Shown here one piece after another: positions 1 through 11,207 of a stretch of DNA of 64,000 bases. The position numbers and the translations under genes are program-made. This stretch comes from Siphonodentalium dalli (taxonomy: Eukaryota; Mollusca; Scaphopoda; Gadilida; Siphonodentaliidae), in assembly GCA_032622095.1 (NCBI GenBank), contig CP136065.1:18590134-18654133 (forward strand). Reading direction: 5' to 3'. Positions within the stretch are counted from its first letter, which is position 1; each line of letters starts with the position of its first letter. The notes below the pieces were generated by a model. It did no database searches. It was not told the DNA's origin and saw nothing but the letters and a program-made list of their open reading frames with translations.

Positions 1-36
1 TGTTATTGGTATGATTTCTACATTGTTTAACTTTTT

Positions 37-237
37 TCATGTTTCTGGGGTATTTTTTTTGCTAGCAATAAATCTCAACCTGTCTGCACGTCTTATCTCT
101 GTGATTATTTCTGAATTGAACCATGGTTTATCACTTGTTCGGATGGTGACATGTTTAAATGGGATACATTTGTACATAATATCAAGAAATGTGTTAGTGA
201 ACAGTTCTACAGCTTCATTTATTTCAAGGGGAGATGA
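37..237 (-). pseudogene. LINE ORF2 fragment (linker between endonuclease and reverse transcriptase)
   Basis: The minus strand reads about 66 codons ending in a stop at 37-39. The peptide contains the run FTNTFLDIMYKCIPF followed by SDKPWFNSEI and a basic RRADRLR segment. This W-F-N-E-I pattern followed by basic residues is the usual linker between the APE endonuclease and the reverse transcriptase of Jockey/CR1/L2-type LINEs. A TGA at 238-240 closes the frame upstream, so the copy is frameshifted or truncated. The rest of the ORF2 is not visible, and the element may continue off the left edge. Assignment to LINE is fairly sure; the clade is not. Confidence 0.7.
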
Positions 238-349
238 TCATTCCAGTTTCATTAGAGATTCTTAAAAGTCGATTTCAAGGCAGATACTTGTATACATCTA
301 AGTGGCTGGCACGTATTAAACGTGTGTAAAGGAACACCGAAAACAAAGT

Positions 350-412
350 GCATACGGTATGAGTGTATACGGTATTGAATGTATGCGGTATTGAGTCAAT
401 ACGGTATTGGAA
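350..412. repeat. Short tandem repeat, unit about 16-17 bp
   Basis: Four imperfect copies of a unit built on ATACGGTATTGAGT lie side by side, about 350 bp upstream of the lectin exon 1 start. The remainder of 241-700 shows nothing I can name. Confidence 0.5.
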
Positions 413-703
413 GGTGGAACTGATAAAGAAATATCAAGTGTGCAATATCAACCAACCGATTATATAGACTGTAGACAACAACTCAATTTGAAGTGTTGTG
501 GCCTCCGTTCACATTTTGTGCTTTATATATTCCAACGTGTGGTGCTTGTCAGCCACAACTGATGAGACTTAAATTAATGTCTAATTTATTCGTGCCGATA
601 TTGATGTCTCTGCGCGGGCAGTGTGAAAGTATATATGCGCAATCAAGACAAATAAGGAAATCATTTTAAACGTTTAGTGTTGGAGCGTTTTGGTCAACTC
701 TGT

Positions 704-710
704 TATATAA
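704..710 (+). promoter_or_regulatory. Candidate TATA box for the lectin gene
   Basis: TATATAA lies 54 bp upstream of the ATG at 764, a plausible spacing for a short 5' UTR. A TCAGT initiator-like motif is at 748-752, somewhat further than the usual 30 bp from a TATA box. No other support is available, and such motifs are common in AT-rich DNA. Confidence 0.3.
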
Positions 711-763
711 TTACTCGGTGTATGCACAGTAGACGTTAGTCGGTTGTTCAGTAAAATAAATTG

Positions 764-1003
764 ATGGAGTTCCTGCTGTTTTTGTCGTTTTTGGCCGGCG
801 CGCTCTCTGCATCAACAGTAATGCGAATGTTACCGGAGATGCGTGACTTCACACAGCCTGGACATTTTGCTGAAACAGTTATCCCAGATGATGTCAGAAG
901 TGACAGTTTGTTCTGCACAAATTCATGCAAGTTCAATGGCTGCATATCGTTTGTTCTCGACCAATTTCTGAAGAAATGTTACTTCTTCGAGAAGGTGTTG
1001 ATG
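764..1003 (+). CDS. C-type lectin-like gene, exon 1 (signal peptide + PAN/apple-like module)
   Basis: An open frame of 80 codons starts at the ATG at 764. Residues 1-16 form a signal peptide (MEFLLFLSFLAGALSA, hydrophobic core and small residues at the cleavage end), so the product should be secreted. The mature part has the spacing SLFCTNSCKFNGCISFV followed by KKCYFFEK, the cysteine pattern of the short PAN/apple-like module found upstream of CTLDs in mollusc lectins. The frame runs on past two possible donors, GT at 995 and GT at 1004 (GTAGGA is the better match). Both leave phase 0. The next exon seen (32352) needs phase 1 if its TAG acceptor is used, or phase 0 with the AAG acceptor ending at 32359, so an unseen small exon between them is possible. 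Confidence 0.7.
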
Positions 1004-1062
1004 GTAGGAAGCCCAGCTAATGTCGGCCATTTTCTGTGAACCGGAACAGAACCTGTGGCTAT

Positions 1063-1366
1063 TTTACAACATTACAGCATTATGATTATATTGATATACT
1101 TTACATTACAGTATTATGATTATATTGATATACTTTACATTAAAGCATTATTATTTTATTGATATACTTTACATTAAAGCATTATTATTATATTGATATA
1201 CTTTACATTACAGTATTGTGATTAGATTGATATACTTTACATTACAGTATTGTGATTAGATTGATATACTTTACATTACAGTATTATGATTATATTGATA
1301 TACTTTACGTTACAGCATTATGATTAGATTGATATACTTTACATTACAGCATTAGATTGCTATACT
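1063..1366. repeat. 34-bp tandem repeat, about 8-9 copies
   Basis: The unit TTGATATACTTTACATTACA plus about 14 AT-rich bases recurs every 34 bp directly after lectin exon 1, inside the predicted first intron. Copies differ at a few sites (ATTATG, ATTGTG, ATTATT), so the array is moderately old. Confidence 0.85.
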
Positions 1367-1570
1367 TTAAAGCACTTTCAGGAAATTCTGTACAACATCA
1401 GATGTTTATGAAAACTACACAATACAGAGAAAGTGTCATACTCCTGCATGGCTCAAATTCTCTTCCACTTCGCATTAACCACAAAATCTTTAAAGCAATC
1501 CAAACTGTTATTACCAGAAGTGGTCGTTTTAGTCGTCTATCATAATATATGGAATTATATAAGTACTGAA

Positions 1571-2149
1571 TAAAACTTTGGTCATTTACTAGTACGTCTA
1601 CTTAATCAAGTAGCATAGTTGCCCGATTCATTGGATTTCCGCTAGATTTGTTTTAAGTATCAATCATTCCATTATTTAAATTTTTTGTTTTTATAAAGGT
1701 ATATATGTTTGAGATTGCTTGTAAACACACAGTGGTAACTCACTCTCTGTCTCACTCTTTCTTTCTCTTCTGTCGCAACTGATTCATTATAATTTTACTA
1801 GTCTTAATGTTTTGTTTTCTTGTCATTTTAATTTCCCCTCAACCAGTTCTCTTTAACTCGGCCTCTTGCCATAGCTCCTTCTACATAATATTCTGCATGC
1901 CTTTCTTCTCTGAGGAGATATCTTAAGATAAGCGGTGATCCGCTTGTTGTTAGATCCTCTTCACCCTCTTCTATTCTAATCTGTCATATAAATCATAATG
2001 TTCAATGTCTTGTTTCATGTATACATGTATAAATTTAGGGTAGAAATAAATATTGTTTAAACCAGATGTTTATCTTGTGTAGTTTGGTAACATCAGTGAA
2101 AACGTCCCTTGAAAATGGGACAAATAGAGTTTGTTGTTGTTGTTATTGG
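1571..2149 (+). mobile_element. 5'-truncated LINE 3' end with 10-bp TSD
   Basis: The segment ends in a TTG microsatellite tail (2130-2147) preceded by GAAAATGGGACAAATAGAG. It also contains AATAAATATTGTTTA, which closely resembles the 3' terminus of the full-length LINE ending at 24814. The decamer AAGTACTGAA stands on both sides (1561-1570 and 2150-2159) and is the likely target-site duplication. No coding remains; only 3' UTR was copied. Confidence 0.65.
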
Positions 2150-2159
2150 AAGTACTGAA

Positions 2160-3695
2160 CGAAATCTGTATAACGACTCATAATACTCAGGACTAGATTA
2201 GTTCGAAGTCATGCAATGAATATATATTCCAGAAACGACCAGTCGTAATCAGTATATATTCATGTCATGATATACTACTAACATATATTATTAAAGTTAG
2301 TAATTAATTGCTTGTATCGTGTTCTTGGGCCTACAAAGACAAGAAATGCGTATCCTTTATATCCGGCATGCAAATATGTCAACTGTTCGTCTTATAATCA
2401 TCCCAATGTGTATTCATAGATGTATGCACGAACAGCTGCCTAAAGCCGCTTGGCAGTTGGACACCTGAAATTATTCCCCTGTGTTATGTGGATCAAAATA
2501 GGTCGATAATTGCGTCACATTCATGTATACGGACTTTATATTCAGGGTTTGGCGTAATAATTACCTACTGGTCTCGATGTATTCATGAGTATGAACCTCA
2601 TGACATCGATGCCGTTATATGGAGGTTTTATTCGCGCGCGAAGTTTCTTTTCAATTCAGGAGTAACGCTGAGAACAGTAGGTTATTATCTTACCCATCAA
2701 TTAACAAATTGGTCACAGGTTCTCAATACTCGTTAACTACTTATCACTGTCGTTAGTGTCAATTGAATTTCCCGCAAAACTGTCAACCAGCAAATACGTA
2801 ATCTAATAACCTTGCACATAACCTGAAAGAACCAGTGATTTGTGTTAGCTCATTCGGAATTTACATATCCAGCAAATAATGAATTCGAACATTTTTGTGA
2901 AAGTTTTTGTAGCATGATATCGAGTAATTATTTTTACCAAGTTTTAAATTTTGATAGGCTGTATGATCTACGATTGTTTTGCCCATTTTCAATGAATATT
3001 AAAGAGCATTTTAACAATATGCTTTACTCCTGTTCTCATCGTTTGGTGTCAAATCGGATTGGACATATTTATTGTGATAAAGGGGTGACCTATTTCACGG
3101 ACGTGTCAGATATACTTCGTTTGTGGAGGGGTGGGGGATTTCGACCACATGGTGAACAAATCCGTTTTCCCAACTTGTCTAATTTTCATTTGTACCTTGT
3201 CCATACTGATTTTGAATTCCAACGCATGGCCGACAATAGTCTTTGTAGAAAACAATATATTGCGCTCTAAATATTGGTTGGGGAAATTAATTATCGAAAC
3301 TCTCTCAAACGGTTAATTTTCACTAAAATATTCGACTTATATTATTGAAAATGTGGAAAAGTTTGATCCAAATTGTTGGGGGTGATAGAACAACCCCATG
3401 TCGTCACATCCCACTTTTTTTGCCCTCAATTTACCATATTTGTTGCAACTGACCAATCTCCCAGACTTGAAAAGCATTACTGCCATGGTCGTGCTGATAA
3501 GGGGGCGTTTTGGTTGTCCCACCCCATAACTTTGACCAACATTTTCAGAAGTTGAGATTTAATGGCTGCAACATTAATTAATTAGATATTTCTAAACACA
3601 ATTGGTGCGGGGAGGTAACACACAAACTCCTGTCGCCACGTGTCATTTCATCGTCATTTTCTGCTCTCATTATTCTTATCCTGTTTATCCCTGTC
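2160..3695. other. Non-coding intron sequence, no recognised feature
   Basis: The stretch is AT-rich with only short chance frames. The longest (2842-3270, 142 codons) has no recognisable domain, signal peptide or Kozak context and is not supported as a gene. Confidence 0.5.
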
Positions 3696-3699
3696 CCTC

Positions 3700-3960
3700 A
3701 CTTTTGAGCTGGTGTAGTATATTATGAGTTCCCGGGAAAGGAACCGTCGTTTTCTCATCCCAATGAAATCAAATGTTGATGAGTGTGGTCCGCTCAAGCA
3801 AAGAGTAATCAATTTGAATTAGGCCACACTGTTAAGAGATATAGTGGTCAACTTTAACTTGGTTATGAACCCATGTCCCAGAACTAATCTCAGCCCAATT
3901 TTTCATTGACCAGCAGGCATGGCAGTAACACTCTAAGATATAGAAAACTATTTGGTACAT
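3700..3960 (+). repeat. Dispersed repeat copy A
   Basis: A block including TTAACTTGGTTATGAACCCA and CTCAGCCCAATTTTTCATTGA reappears in reverse complement at about 59800-60000 and as a diverged direct copy at about 26340-26660. Gene-free, three scattered copies; no termini could be fixed. Confidence 0.6.
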
Positions 3961-4720
3961 ACTGGTCTATGCTGCACGATAGTGCATGCTCCATCTCGTT
4001 GGGTCCATTGGTGCGGTACGATCGTCGGGTGCTACTGCAACGAATGGTTTAATATATTCACCTCCGCCTTCGCTAGAAACATGCCCGATCGCCCACGGAT
4101 GCAGAGGGAAATCCGCTGCATGATATTATTTCCCTTTCCGTTGTCAGGCAGCTAGGTGATATCCGTGCATTTTTATTTTGCGTTCCCGCGGGATCGGCCG
4201 CAAGTTAAGGGTTAACAGCGTCATTTCCACTCAAGCTAACGACTTTGGCATTTAAACTTTGGTACATGTTCGATAGTGCATGCCCCATCTCGTTCGGGTG
4301 GTACGGTCGGTGGTTGCTACTGTCTGTGATTTGCGTACATCATGCATGCATAGCGAATTCGACCGCAGCGTGTGGGTTGATATATTCAATTCCGCTATAT
4401 AGCTAGCAACTTGCCCGATCACCCATGGATGCAGATCGCCATTCGCTGCATGTAATGATGTCCATTTCCGTGACAGCTAGGAGAGGTGCGGTCCACATGT
4501 TTTTTATTTTTATTTTGCGTACCTGACGGAACCGACCTCTCGTTATGGGTTAAAGTGCCTTTATCGCTAGAGTTATCGAATTTGGGATTGGAACTCTGGT
4601 ACGCACGCACATGTCTATTCTGCACGATAGTCATGCCCCATCCCTTTCGGATGCACGGGCTGGTACGGTCGGGTGCGGCCGTGTACGGTCGGGTGCTGTC
4701 GGCTTTTAGTAGGACCCCAT
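3950..4720. repeat. Degenerate tandem repeat, about 2.3 units of about 320-350 bp
   Basis: Diverged repeats of a CG-containing unit: GATAGTGCATGCYCCATCTCGTT with GGTACGGTCGG (about 3970, 4270, 4625), GCCCGATCRCCCAYGGATGCAG (about 4083, 4412) and TTTTTATTTTGCGT (about 4170, 4505). The region is noticeably richer in CpG than its neighbours. No coding. Confidence 0.6.
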
Positions 4721-4739
4721 GGATAAATTAGTTAGTATG

Positions 4740-5805
4740 TTGATAACGGGGGTGACATGAAGACATCCAATCCTGGTTTTGCCACTCCCTCACAATAATT
4801 ACACCTGATTTTTTAAACTGTAATTGTTGCTTTGTTGTAACTTAATGATTGTTTAAATAAAACATATAACATCTGCGTAATTATCTATATCGATGATTGT
4901 ATTTCGCTTGACAAAGTTCCTGTAGGAAGTTAACTTTTGATGTTTAATTTCAAACTTCTGAACAAAGCACTCGACGTGATAAATACAATAGGCATTTTAG
5001 CCGAGTGTACCATCCAAGATACGCATATTCTTCCGAAAATACGTCCATAAATCATATTGCTCAGAAAATACGTACATAAATTCTATCAGTCATATTGCCT
5101 TTTGTGATCGTGTGAATAGTTACTCAAAAAACGGTCTATTTAAATTTTCTATAGGAAATAACGTTCGGTTTATCGACCCTCTCCGGATCTACGCGGACAA
5201 TGGCGTTTTCTTGAATAGAATAAAGTTAAGAGATGTCTTCTTGACATTTGTCGGGGAAATAAGACCTTGGAAATTGCGAATCCGAATGGCCAACAAATGA
5301 TTCAAAGTTCCAGAAAGATATAAAACTGAATTGTTTTGTTCCTGTGCATAGCTATTCATGTGGACACTACTATGAACGTATGTACAATAGTAACCCGGTC
5401 TTTCGTGTGAAATGTCACCTGTACTTGTATACCCTAGTACTGTCAAACGGTTCGGTAGTAAGAATCCACAAAATCGGGTGATTATTTGTAACTACAAATG
5501 TTATTAAATTTCCACAAAAAAACTTTGCGACGTACTGAGCGTCCCCATATGGTCAAAGATAAAGAGCGTATGTGTCGTTAATTGTCCCAATAAGGTAACA
5601 TATACAGAGCGTTCGTGTATATATTAAGATTGATTATTCGACGATAATGGCGAGTTTGCTATATCTGTCCGACTGGTACGGTACAGGATAAATCGGTGAA
5701 CTTCGTCACTGTCAAATACAGCTGTATAATGGTATGTTCCTGATAAATCACGCAATTGAGTAAAGAAACTGAATGGTAAGGGAAAACCGATCTTATATTA
5801 GTCAT
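4740..5805. other. Non-coding, no recognised feature
   Basis: AT-rich intron sequence with a few imperfect repeats of AAATACGTMCATAAAT near 5035-5085. No domain or transposon end was recognised. Confidence 0.45.
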
Positions 5806-5809
5806 CTCG

Positions 5810-6300
5810 TGATACGAGAAATATAATGGTGTGGTTTAAATAAAATGGCAATGTAAGAGTCAGGGATGAGGGAGGGAAGCGGCACCAAACTTAAAGAATA
5901 CTGTTGTCGCCGATTGTCACCAAACTGGAGGGCAGAAACATTGATACAAAATATTTTTTCGCCGATCTCGTCAACTTAGTACATATAGAAACTCTATCAC
6001 AATACGAAGACTAATGGTTTGGTTTAACGTTTCGAAAGTGGTGGCGTCAGGAATTTGGGTTAGTGTGCGTGTGTGTGTGTGGGGGTGGGGTGGGGGGGGG
6101 GGGGGTAGTCAGAATGTGTAAACCATTTTCTCGCAGACTATCACCAAGTAATGAATATATATGTGGTTCTAAATTAGCCATGCAAATTATACCTATGACA
6201 CTACACGAAGGAATTAATGGTTTGTGAAGATGACAAAATGGCGTAACCCATATAAAATGCATGGGTACCTTTTAAAGACTTAGAGTGTCCATTCAGTGAA
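5810..6300. repeat. Copies of the 'GCCGAT-caccaaa' degenerate repeat
   Basis: Phrases such as TCGCCGATTGTCACCAAACT, GGTGGCGTCAGG and ATGGTTTGGTTTAA match the degenerate tandem family at 26690-28160. A mixed GT and poly-G tract lies at 6063-6106. Confidence 0.55.
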
Positions 6301-6558
6301 TTAATTTGATGATTGAGTACTCTGGCATTACCGAATATGGAATGTGAATAATCTCATGCTACCGAGAATACAACCGTGTTAATTATACCATTTCAAAAAA
6401 TATATATAACAATGAACATATACTTCTTCAGTGAAATTAGTGAATATATACAGTGAATATTTCTTAGCTCCATCGGGATAAACGATACTTGCAATAAACA
6501 AAACGGCAATCAATCTGACAACGTGAGTCACTGCAATAACTGTATATAAAAGGCCACA

Positions 6559-7402
6559 GTGTCCCCCGAAAAAGTGGCTTCATTGGGGGCATAAGCTTTT
6601 CTGAAGAAAAAAATAACAAGGACCATAAATCCGAAGCAATCAGACAAAAATGGGTGGATCGTACCCATATTTGAACGTGATCTGTATTTCGAGCTGATAA
6701 ACTCATATACCAAATTTGATTCAGATATGATCACACAAACTAAAGTTATCATCCGGAAACCAGAAATTGACAGAATTCTAAGTCGTAAAAGGGCCATAAC
6801 ACTCACAAAAATGGACAGAGTAAACCCATATTCGAACCTGACTTGTATTCTGGGCTGATAAACTATCATACTAAATTTGATTCAGATATGATCACACAAA
6901 CTAAAGTTATCATCCGGAAACCAGAAATTGACAGGATTCTAAGTTGAAAAAGGGCCATAACTCTAGCAAAAATGGGCGGATTGTACCCATATTCGAACTT
7001 GACCTGTATTTCGAGCTGATAAACGCCACAACTCTCACAAAAATAGGCGGAGCAAATCCATATTCGAAATGGACCTGTATATAGGGCTGATAAACTCACA
7101 TACCAAATTGGGTTCAGATATGATCACACATACTGAAGTTATCATCCGGAAACCAGAAAATTACAAGATTATAAGTAAAAAAAAGGGCATAACTCGCAAA
7201 AATGGGCGGAGCAAACCCATATTCGAACTTGACCTGTATTTTGATCTGATAAACTCAACTATGAAATTTGCTTTTGATCTAATAAACGAAACTAAAGTTA
7301 TCATCCGGAAACCATTTCCGGACGCACGCACGGACGGACGGACGGACGGACGGACACCGGCAATTTTAATAGTCCCCCGAAAAAAAAAAATCGGGGGACA
7401 AT
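6559..7402. repeat. 162-bp tandem repeat block bounded by GTCCCCCGA motifs
   Basis: Four to five units of about 162 bp share CAAAAATGGGCGGA, CCCATATTCGAACTTGACCT and AAAGTTATCATCCGGAAACC. The block opens with GTCCCCCGAAAAA (6560), runs through a GACG microsatellite (7321-7356) and closes with a hairpin GTCCCCCGA-A(n)-TCGGGGGAC (about 7373-7401). Open frames here are repeat-derived, not genes. The same layout looks like a mobile repeat unit, but no TSD was found. Confidence 0.75.
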
Positions 7403-7429
7403 AACTCATGTTTAAGAATATATGTTCAA

Positions 7430-7590
7430 TGTGTGATGCCTATGTGCATGCATACTTATATGAACACACTTTATGAAAAACTACTTTGAGTAAGAATATT
7501 TCCTATTCTCATCAGATGTTACCAGCGGATTGTTTCGCACCACTTTAAACTGGGCAACGTCGGGTAACCCTGCCATGTAGCATTATTTTT
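7430..7590 (+). repeat. Dispersed repeat pair member (partner at 30375-30530)
   Basis: The phrases ACTTTGAGTAAGAATATTTC, CACCACTTTAAACTGGG and CGTCGGGTAACC have close counterparts in the same order and orientation at 30375-30530. Two diverged copies of an unnamed repeat. Confidence 0.6.
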
Positions 7591-8304
7591 GGGCGCTGTA
7601 TATAAAACAAACTTTCGCACAAAACGGTATCAAGTGTCAACAGGATAAGAAATATCCACCACAGATCTATATGGTCAACTATAAACAATGCGCGGACGTT
7701 TATTGCTGGTATCAGTGGCCGACTAAATATAACATCCACGTTGAAGTATGCGTATGTCTTTTAGCGGCACGCCGGATTCAATCTTGAATTGACAGCAAAT
7801 GTCAACTGTGGTATTAGTTACGACAATTGTGGTCAGTTGTACTTAATCGATTTTACACAAAACATCAGCTGTCATTATATATTCTTAGAATCGAGTGATA
7901 CGTGTTTAGATTCACAGTAATGGATGAAGATTTCGGTTCACGACAACGTTATTCCGGTAGTCGATCTTTTATATATATTTAGAAATGCATGCACACCTGT
8001 TCATCTTTGTATAATAAAATGTCATCTCAATGGTGCTAACAAAAAAGATTTCAGTCAGGTGAGATTCATTTAATATTCAGGGGATCATATCGTTCCTATA
8101 TACATATACTATACATGTAGCTGTGTCACACTCTCCCATGGTCGATGCAATACATGGATTGCAAGCCTGCTATTAGCTATATATGGCAAATATCGGCGAT
8201 CGTCTGTTTTGTTTTATGAAACTGGTTATAAGATAAAACATACGATAGTGGTTTCGCTTTTGGTCGCTATTTTTCGTATGAAATATAATATGGACAATGG
8301 CGAA
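7591..8304. other. Non-coding, no recognised feature
   Basis: Nothing beyond AT-rich intron sequence was recognised. Confidence 0.4.
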
Positions 8305-8756
8305 GGTTACACTGGTGTAAATGTTTTCCATAGGCCTCAGTGCTAACGTTTTAGCGTATAGTGTTGGCAATATAAATGTTGGGTCCAAAATTTTCTTTAA
8401 ATCTGAAAAATTTACATTTTGGGAAACTTTTTACACAAAAAAATCATGTCTGTCTAGCAGGGAATTCGCCTTTAAATCTTATGTTTTCGTAACTAGTGTC
8501 AGAACCGCATAAAAAAATACAGTCATATTTTAGACCACACCAAAAAATTCAAACTTCACTACAAACGGTTAATTCCTGTGCCAATGGTTATTTTACCCAT
8601 GGGAAATCATAGGGAAGAGGTGTGATGATTATTTTTATGTGAAAAGCACACAAGGCTATTGACCAATCAGGACCCAGTGTCTATTTTATTCTCTCCTATA
8701 TATTCCTCCCGCATCCGCTAGATGTCACTCGGAACCTTATTTACACCAGTGTAACC
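8305..8756. repeat. 452-bp TIR module, copy 1
   Basis: 18-bp terminal inverted repeats GGTTACACTGGTGTAAAT / ATTTACACCAGTGTAACC. Each terminus is itself almost palindromic (TTACAC-TG-GTGTAA). The 63-codon frame inside is duplicated with the repeat and is not regarded as a gene. Confidence 0.85.
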
Positions 8757-9659
8757 TAAAGCGATAGCCCGCTTTTTCGCGGAATAATTGTAACTCCCTA
8801 CATTTCTTCAGAATTGCCCATCAATGAAAAAAATGTGTTCAAAAACAATATCACTTCTGTGGTTCTTTATTTATCACACACAATTTAACCCCACCCCCTT
8901 TAACAAATTATTCATCAAAAAAGCACAATTTTCCACCACCAGTCATGTTCAGGCCCCATTTTCACTCAGTTTTAGGGGTCTTGTGTTGCAAACTTGGATC
9001 AGCTATGGAAGACTGTTCAATATTCTTTCCATGAGAGAACTTCTGGTGATGTGAGGTCATTGAGTCCAGATCTGATCAGCTGAGCATCAAGCGCATGACT
9101 TTATCAGCACATTGAAGAATAAAATATGACATTTTCAGGTCTGCAAAGGTGATCCAAGATAACTGGATGTGGGTGTATATTGAATTAGTTGAATAAAGAT
9201 ATGCTCTCTTTGAATTGCTGAAGCATTTTCTTAAATGTGTCCAAGTTTTAGTGCTATTAACCTTCAAATGACCATACCCACCAGTGGAAATGACACACTT
9301 TTATGATATATATCTGTATATCACTGGCTATAAAATCCAAAATACTTGTTAAATGAGGTTCTTATAACAATTGATATATGTATCGTTGACATGCCCATGT
9401 TATGGGTCATTTGTATTATCATGTGACTATTACCACCTTGAAATTTTTTGAAAATACCTTGAAAAATTGGCATTTTTTTATGAAAAATCTTACTATTTAT
9501 TTGGCTGATGTAAGTGAAAGAAGACATCAGCAGCAAGAATAGCCACATCAAGCATGAGATATTCATTGGACTGAAAGACCAGGCTCTGTAAAATGCATTA
9601 AAATGCTTTAAAGTGACTCCCAGGAATCAAAAATGATAAAAAGCTATTTTTTCCCTTTA

Positions 9660-10111
9660 GGTTACACTGGTGTAAATGTTTTCCATAGGCCTCAGTGCTA
9701 ACGTTTTAGCGTATAGTGTTGGCAATATAAATGTTGGGTTCAAAATTTTCTTTAAATCTGAAAAATTTACATTTTGGGAAACTTTTTACACAAAAAAATC
9801 ATGTCTGTCTAGCAGGGAATTCGCCTTTAAATCTTATGTTTTCGTAACTAGTGTCAGAACCGCATAAAAAAATACAGTCATATTTTAGACCACACCAAAA
9901 AATTCAAACTTCACTACAAAGGGTTAATTCCTGTGCCAATGGTTATTTTACCCATGGAAAATCATAGGGAAGAGGTGTGATGATTATTTTTATGTGAAAA
10001 GCACACAAGGCTATTGACCAATCAGGACCCAGTGTCTATTTTATTCTCTCCTATATATTCCTCCCGCATCCGCTAGATGTCACTCGGAACCTTATTTACA
10101 CCAGTGTAACC
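9660..10111. repeat. 452-bp TIR module, copy 2
   Basis: Differs from copy 1 at only about three positions (for example GGGTTC for GGGTCC), so both arose or were homogenised recently. Confidence 0.85.
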
Positions 10112-10115
10112 CGAA

Positions 10116-10477
10116 GACATTCTGTGCAAACACTGAGAAACTAATTAGGATGGGCTCCAAATCATTTTATTAGTTGATAGCACAGTTCATTTGATCTATA
10201 AAAGTACTGCTGGTGTGTAGTTTCTAACCAGTTATGTTGTATGAAGCAAGATTAAGATTTCATTCACACATTAGTTAATATGAGGTCTGTGATTATTAAT
10301 GACCATTTCAATATTTGACGTTTCGGGGAAAATGTATAACATCGCCAGATAGGACAGTATGTATTGAATTTGAAGTGGATCTTTAAACTTATGTTGACCA
10401 TCTTTCGGTTAGATGTTTAATGTCTGTTGTTATTTTAAAGCCACAACAATGCACCATTTAATTGTTGTTTACGCGGA
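10116..10477. other. Non-coding, no recognised feature
   Basis: Spacer between the composite element and the next transposon; nothing recognised. Confidence 0.4.
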
Positions 10478-10685
10478 GTGCTGATCAGGGTTCGCGCTGC
10501 CGCTTGTCAATGGCATTTGGCAAAACATTAGGCAAGATAGTTTTAATTGTGTGATGTGAACTATCTAGACATAAAACATCATCGAACGTTGGTTATTCGT
10601 TACGTGTGCCGAACTACAGACAATACAATGGGAAACCAACGCAAGAAAGCTATCAGATTACATGTAGCGCAGTCAACAGTGTTAT

Positions 10686-11207
10686 CGGTCACGTGATCAT
10701 ACCAAGATGGCGGGGTAAAAAAAATCTTGTCTGGTTGAAGGGTAGTTTTCTGCATTTGTGGTAAATGTAAAGAGGGAATAACGAAACATTTATGGTATAG
10801 ATGGACAGTAGAACATACTGATCAGATAGACGGGAAAGAGGTGCAGCGAAAAAACTCAGGTTGGTTGAAACGCGAAGAAGAAAAGTCTGAACTACGAGAT
10901 CATGCCGATTCATGGGCGCAGACATCTTGAATTTCGACAATTTGCCATCGCCGCTCGTATTATGGAATGCTTTACGGAGCTCGTCATTCGAATTGCATTG
11001 TGTCATCTTCGAACAAATCCAGTAAAACTGTAACTTGTAAGCGGGCTATTTGAGAATAAAAGATTTGACTTTGTGCATTTTTCTATCAAGTTTAAATGCA
11101 AAACTAGTGGCAGAGACTCAGAGAGTGTGTACACAAATATTATAATTTATATTGTGGTATTTATCAGGTAATTACGGACAGTGATTACGGACAGTGATTG
11201 TGTGAAA
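10686..11207 (+). promoter_or_regulatory. LINE 5' UTR / internal promoter with E-box and YY1-like site
   Basis: The first 30 bases carry CACGTG (10690-10695) and CAAGATGGCGG (10703-10713), the latter a strong match to the YY1 site that fixes the start site in some mammalian LINE promoters. Their position right at the 5' boundary set by the TSD supports a full-length copy. Promoter function is inferred. Confidence 0.45.

Larger units (their letters stand above)
8305..10111. mobile_element. Composite element: two 452-bp direct copies flanking a 903-bp core
   Basis: Two near-identical 452-bp modules (8305-8756 and 9660-10111; I count three differences) lie in direct orientation around unrelated sequence. 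Each module starts GGTTACACTGGTGTAAAT and ends with its inverse. The outer flanks are CGAA on both sides (8301-8304 and 10112-10115 after a shared C), while the inner flanks (TAAAG, CTTTA) do not match the outer ones. That pattern fits transposition of the whole M-core-M unit with a 4-bp TSD better than two independent insertions. It resembles a short LTR (TRIM) element in layout, but the termini are GG..CC rather than TG..CA. No coding was recognised in the core. Confidence 0.65.

Noticed and set aside
2842-3270. 142-codon open frame upstream in lectin intron 1
   Set aside because: No recognisable domain, no splice or start context, and overlapping frames of similar size on AT-rich DNA; treated as chance.
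7069-7404. 111-codon frame with repeated DLYFDLIN-type phrases
   Set aside because: Derived from the 162-bp tandem repeat and the GACG microsatellite.
8321-8512. 63-codon frame present twice (also 9676-9867)
   Set aside because: Duplicated with the 452-bp modules; no start context or domain.
8305-8756. Module copy 1 as an independent MITE insertion
   Set aside because: Its two flanks (CGAA and TAAA) do not match each other, whereas the outer flanks of the two-copy unit do.
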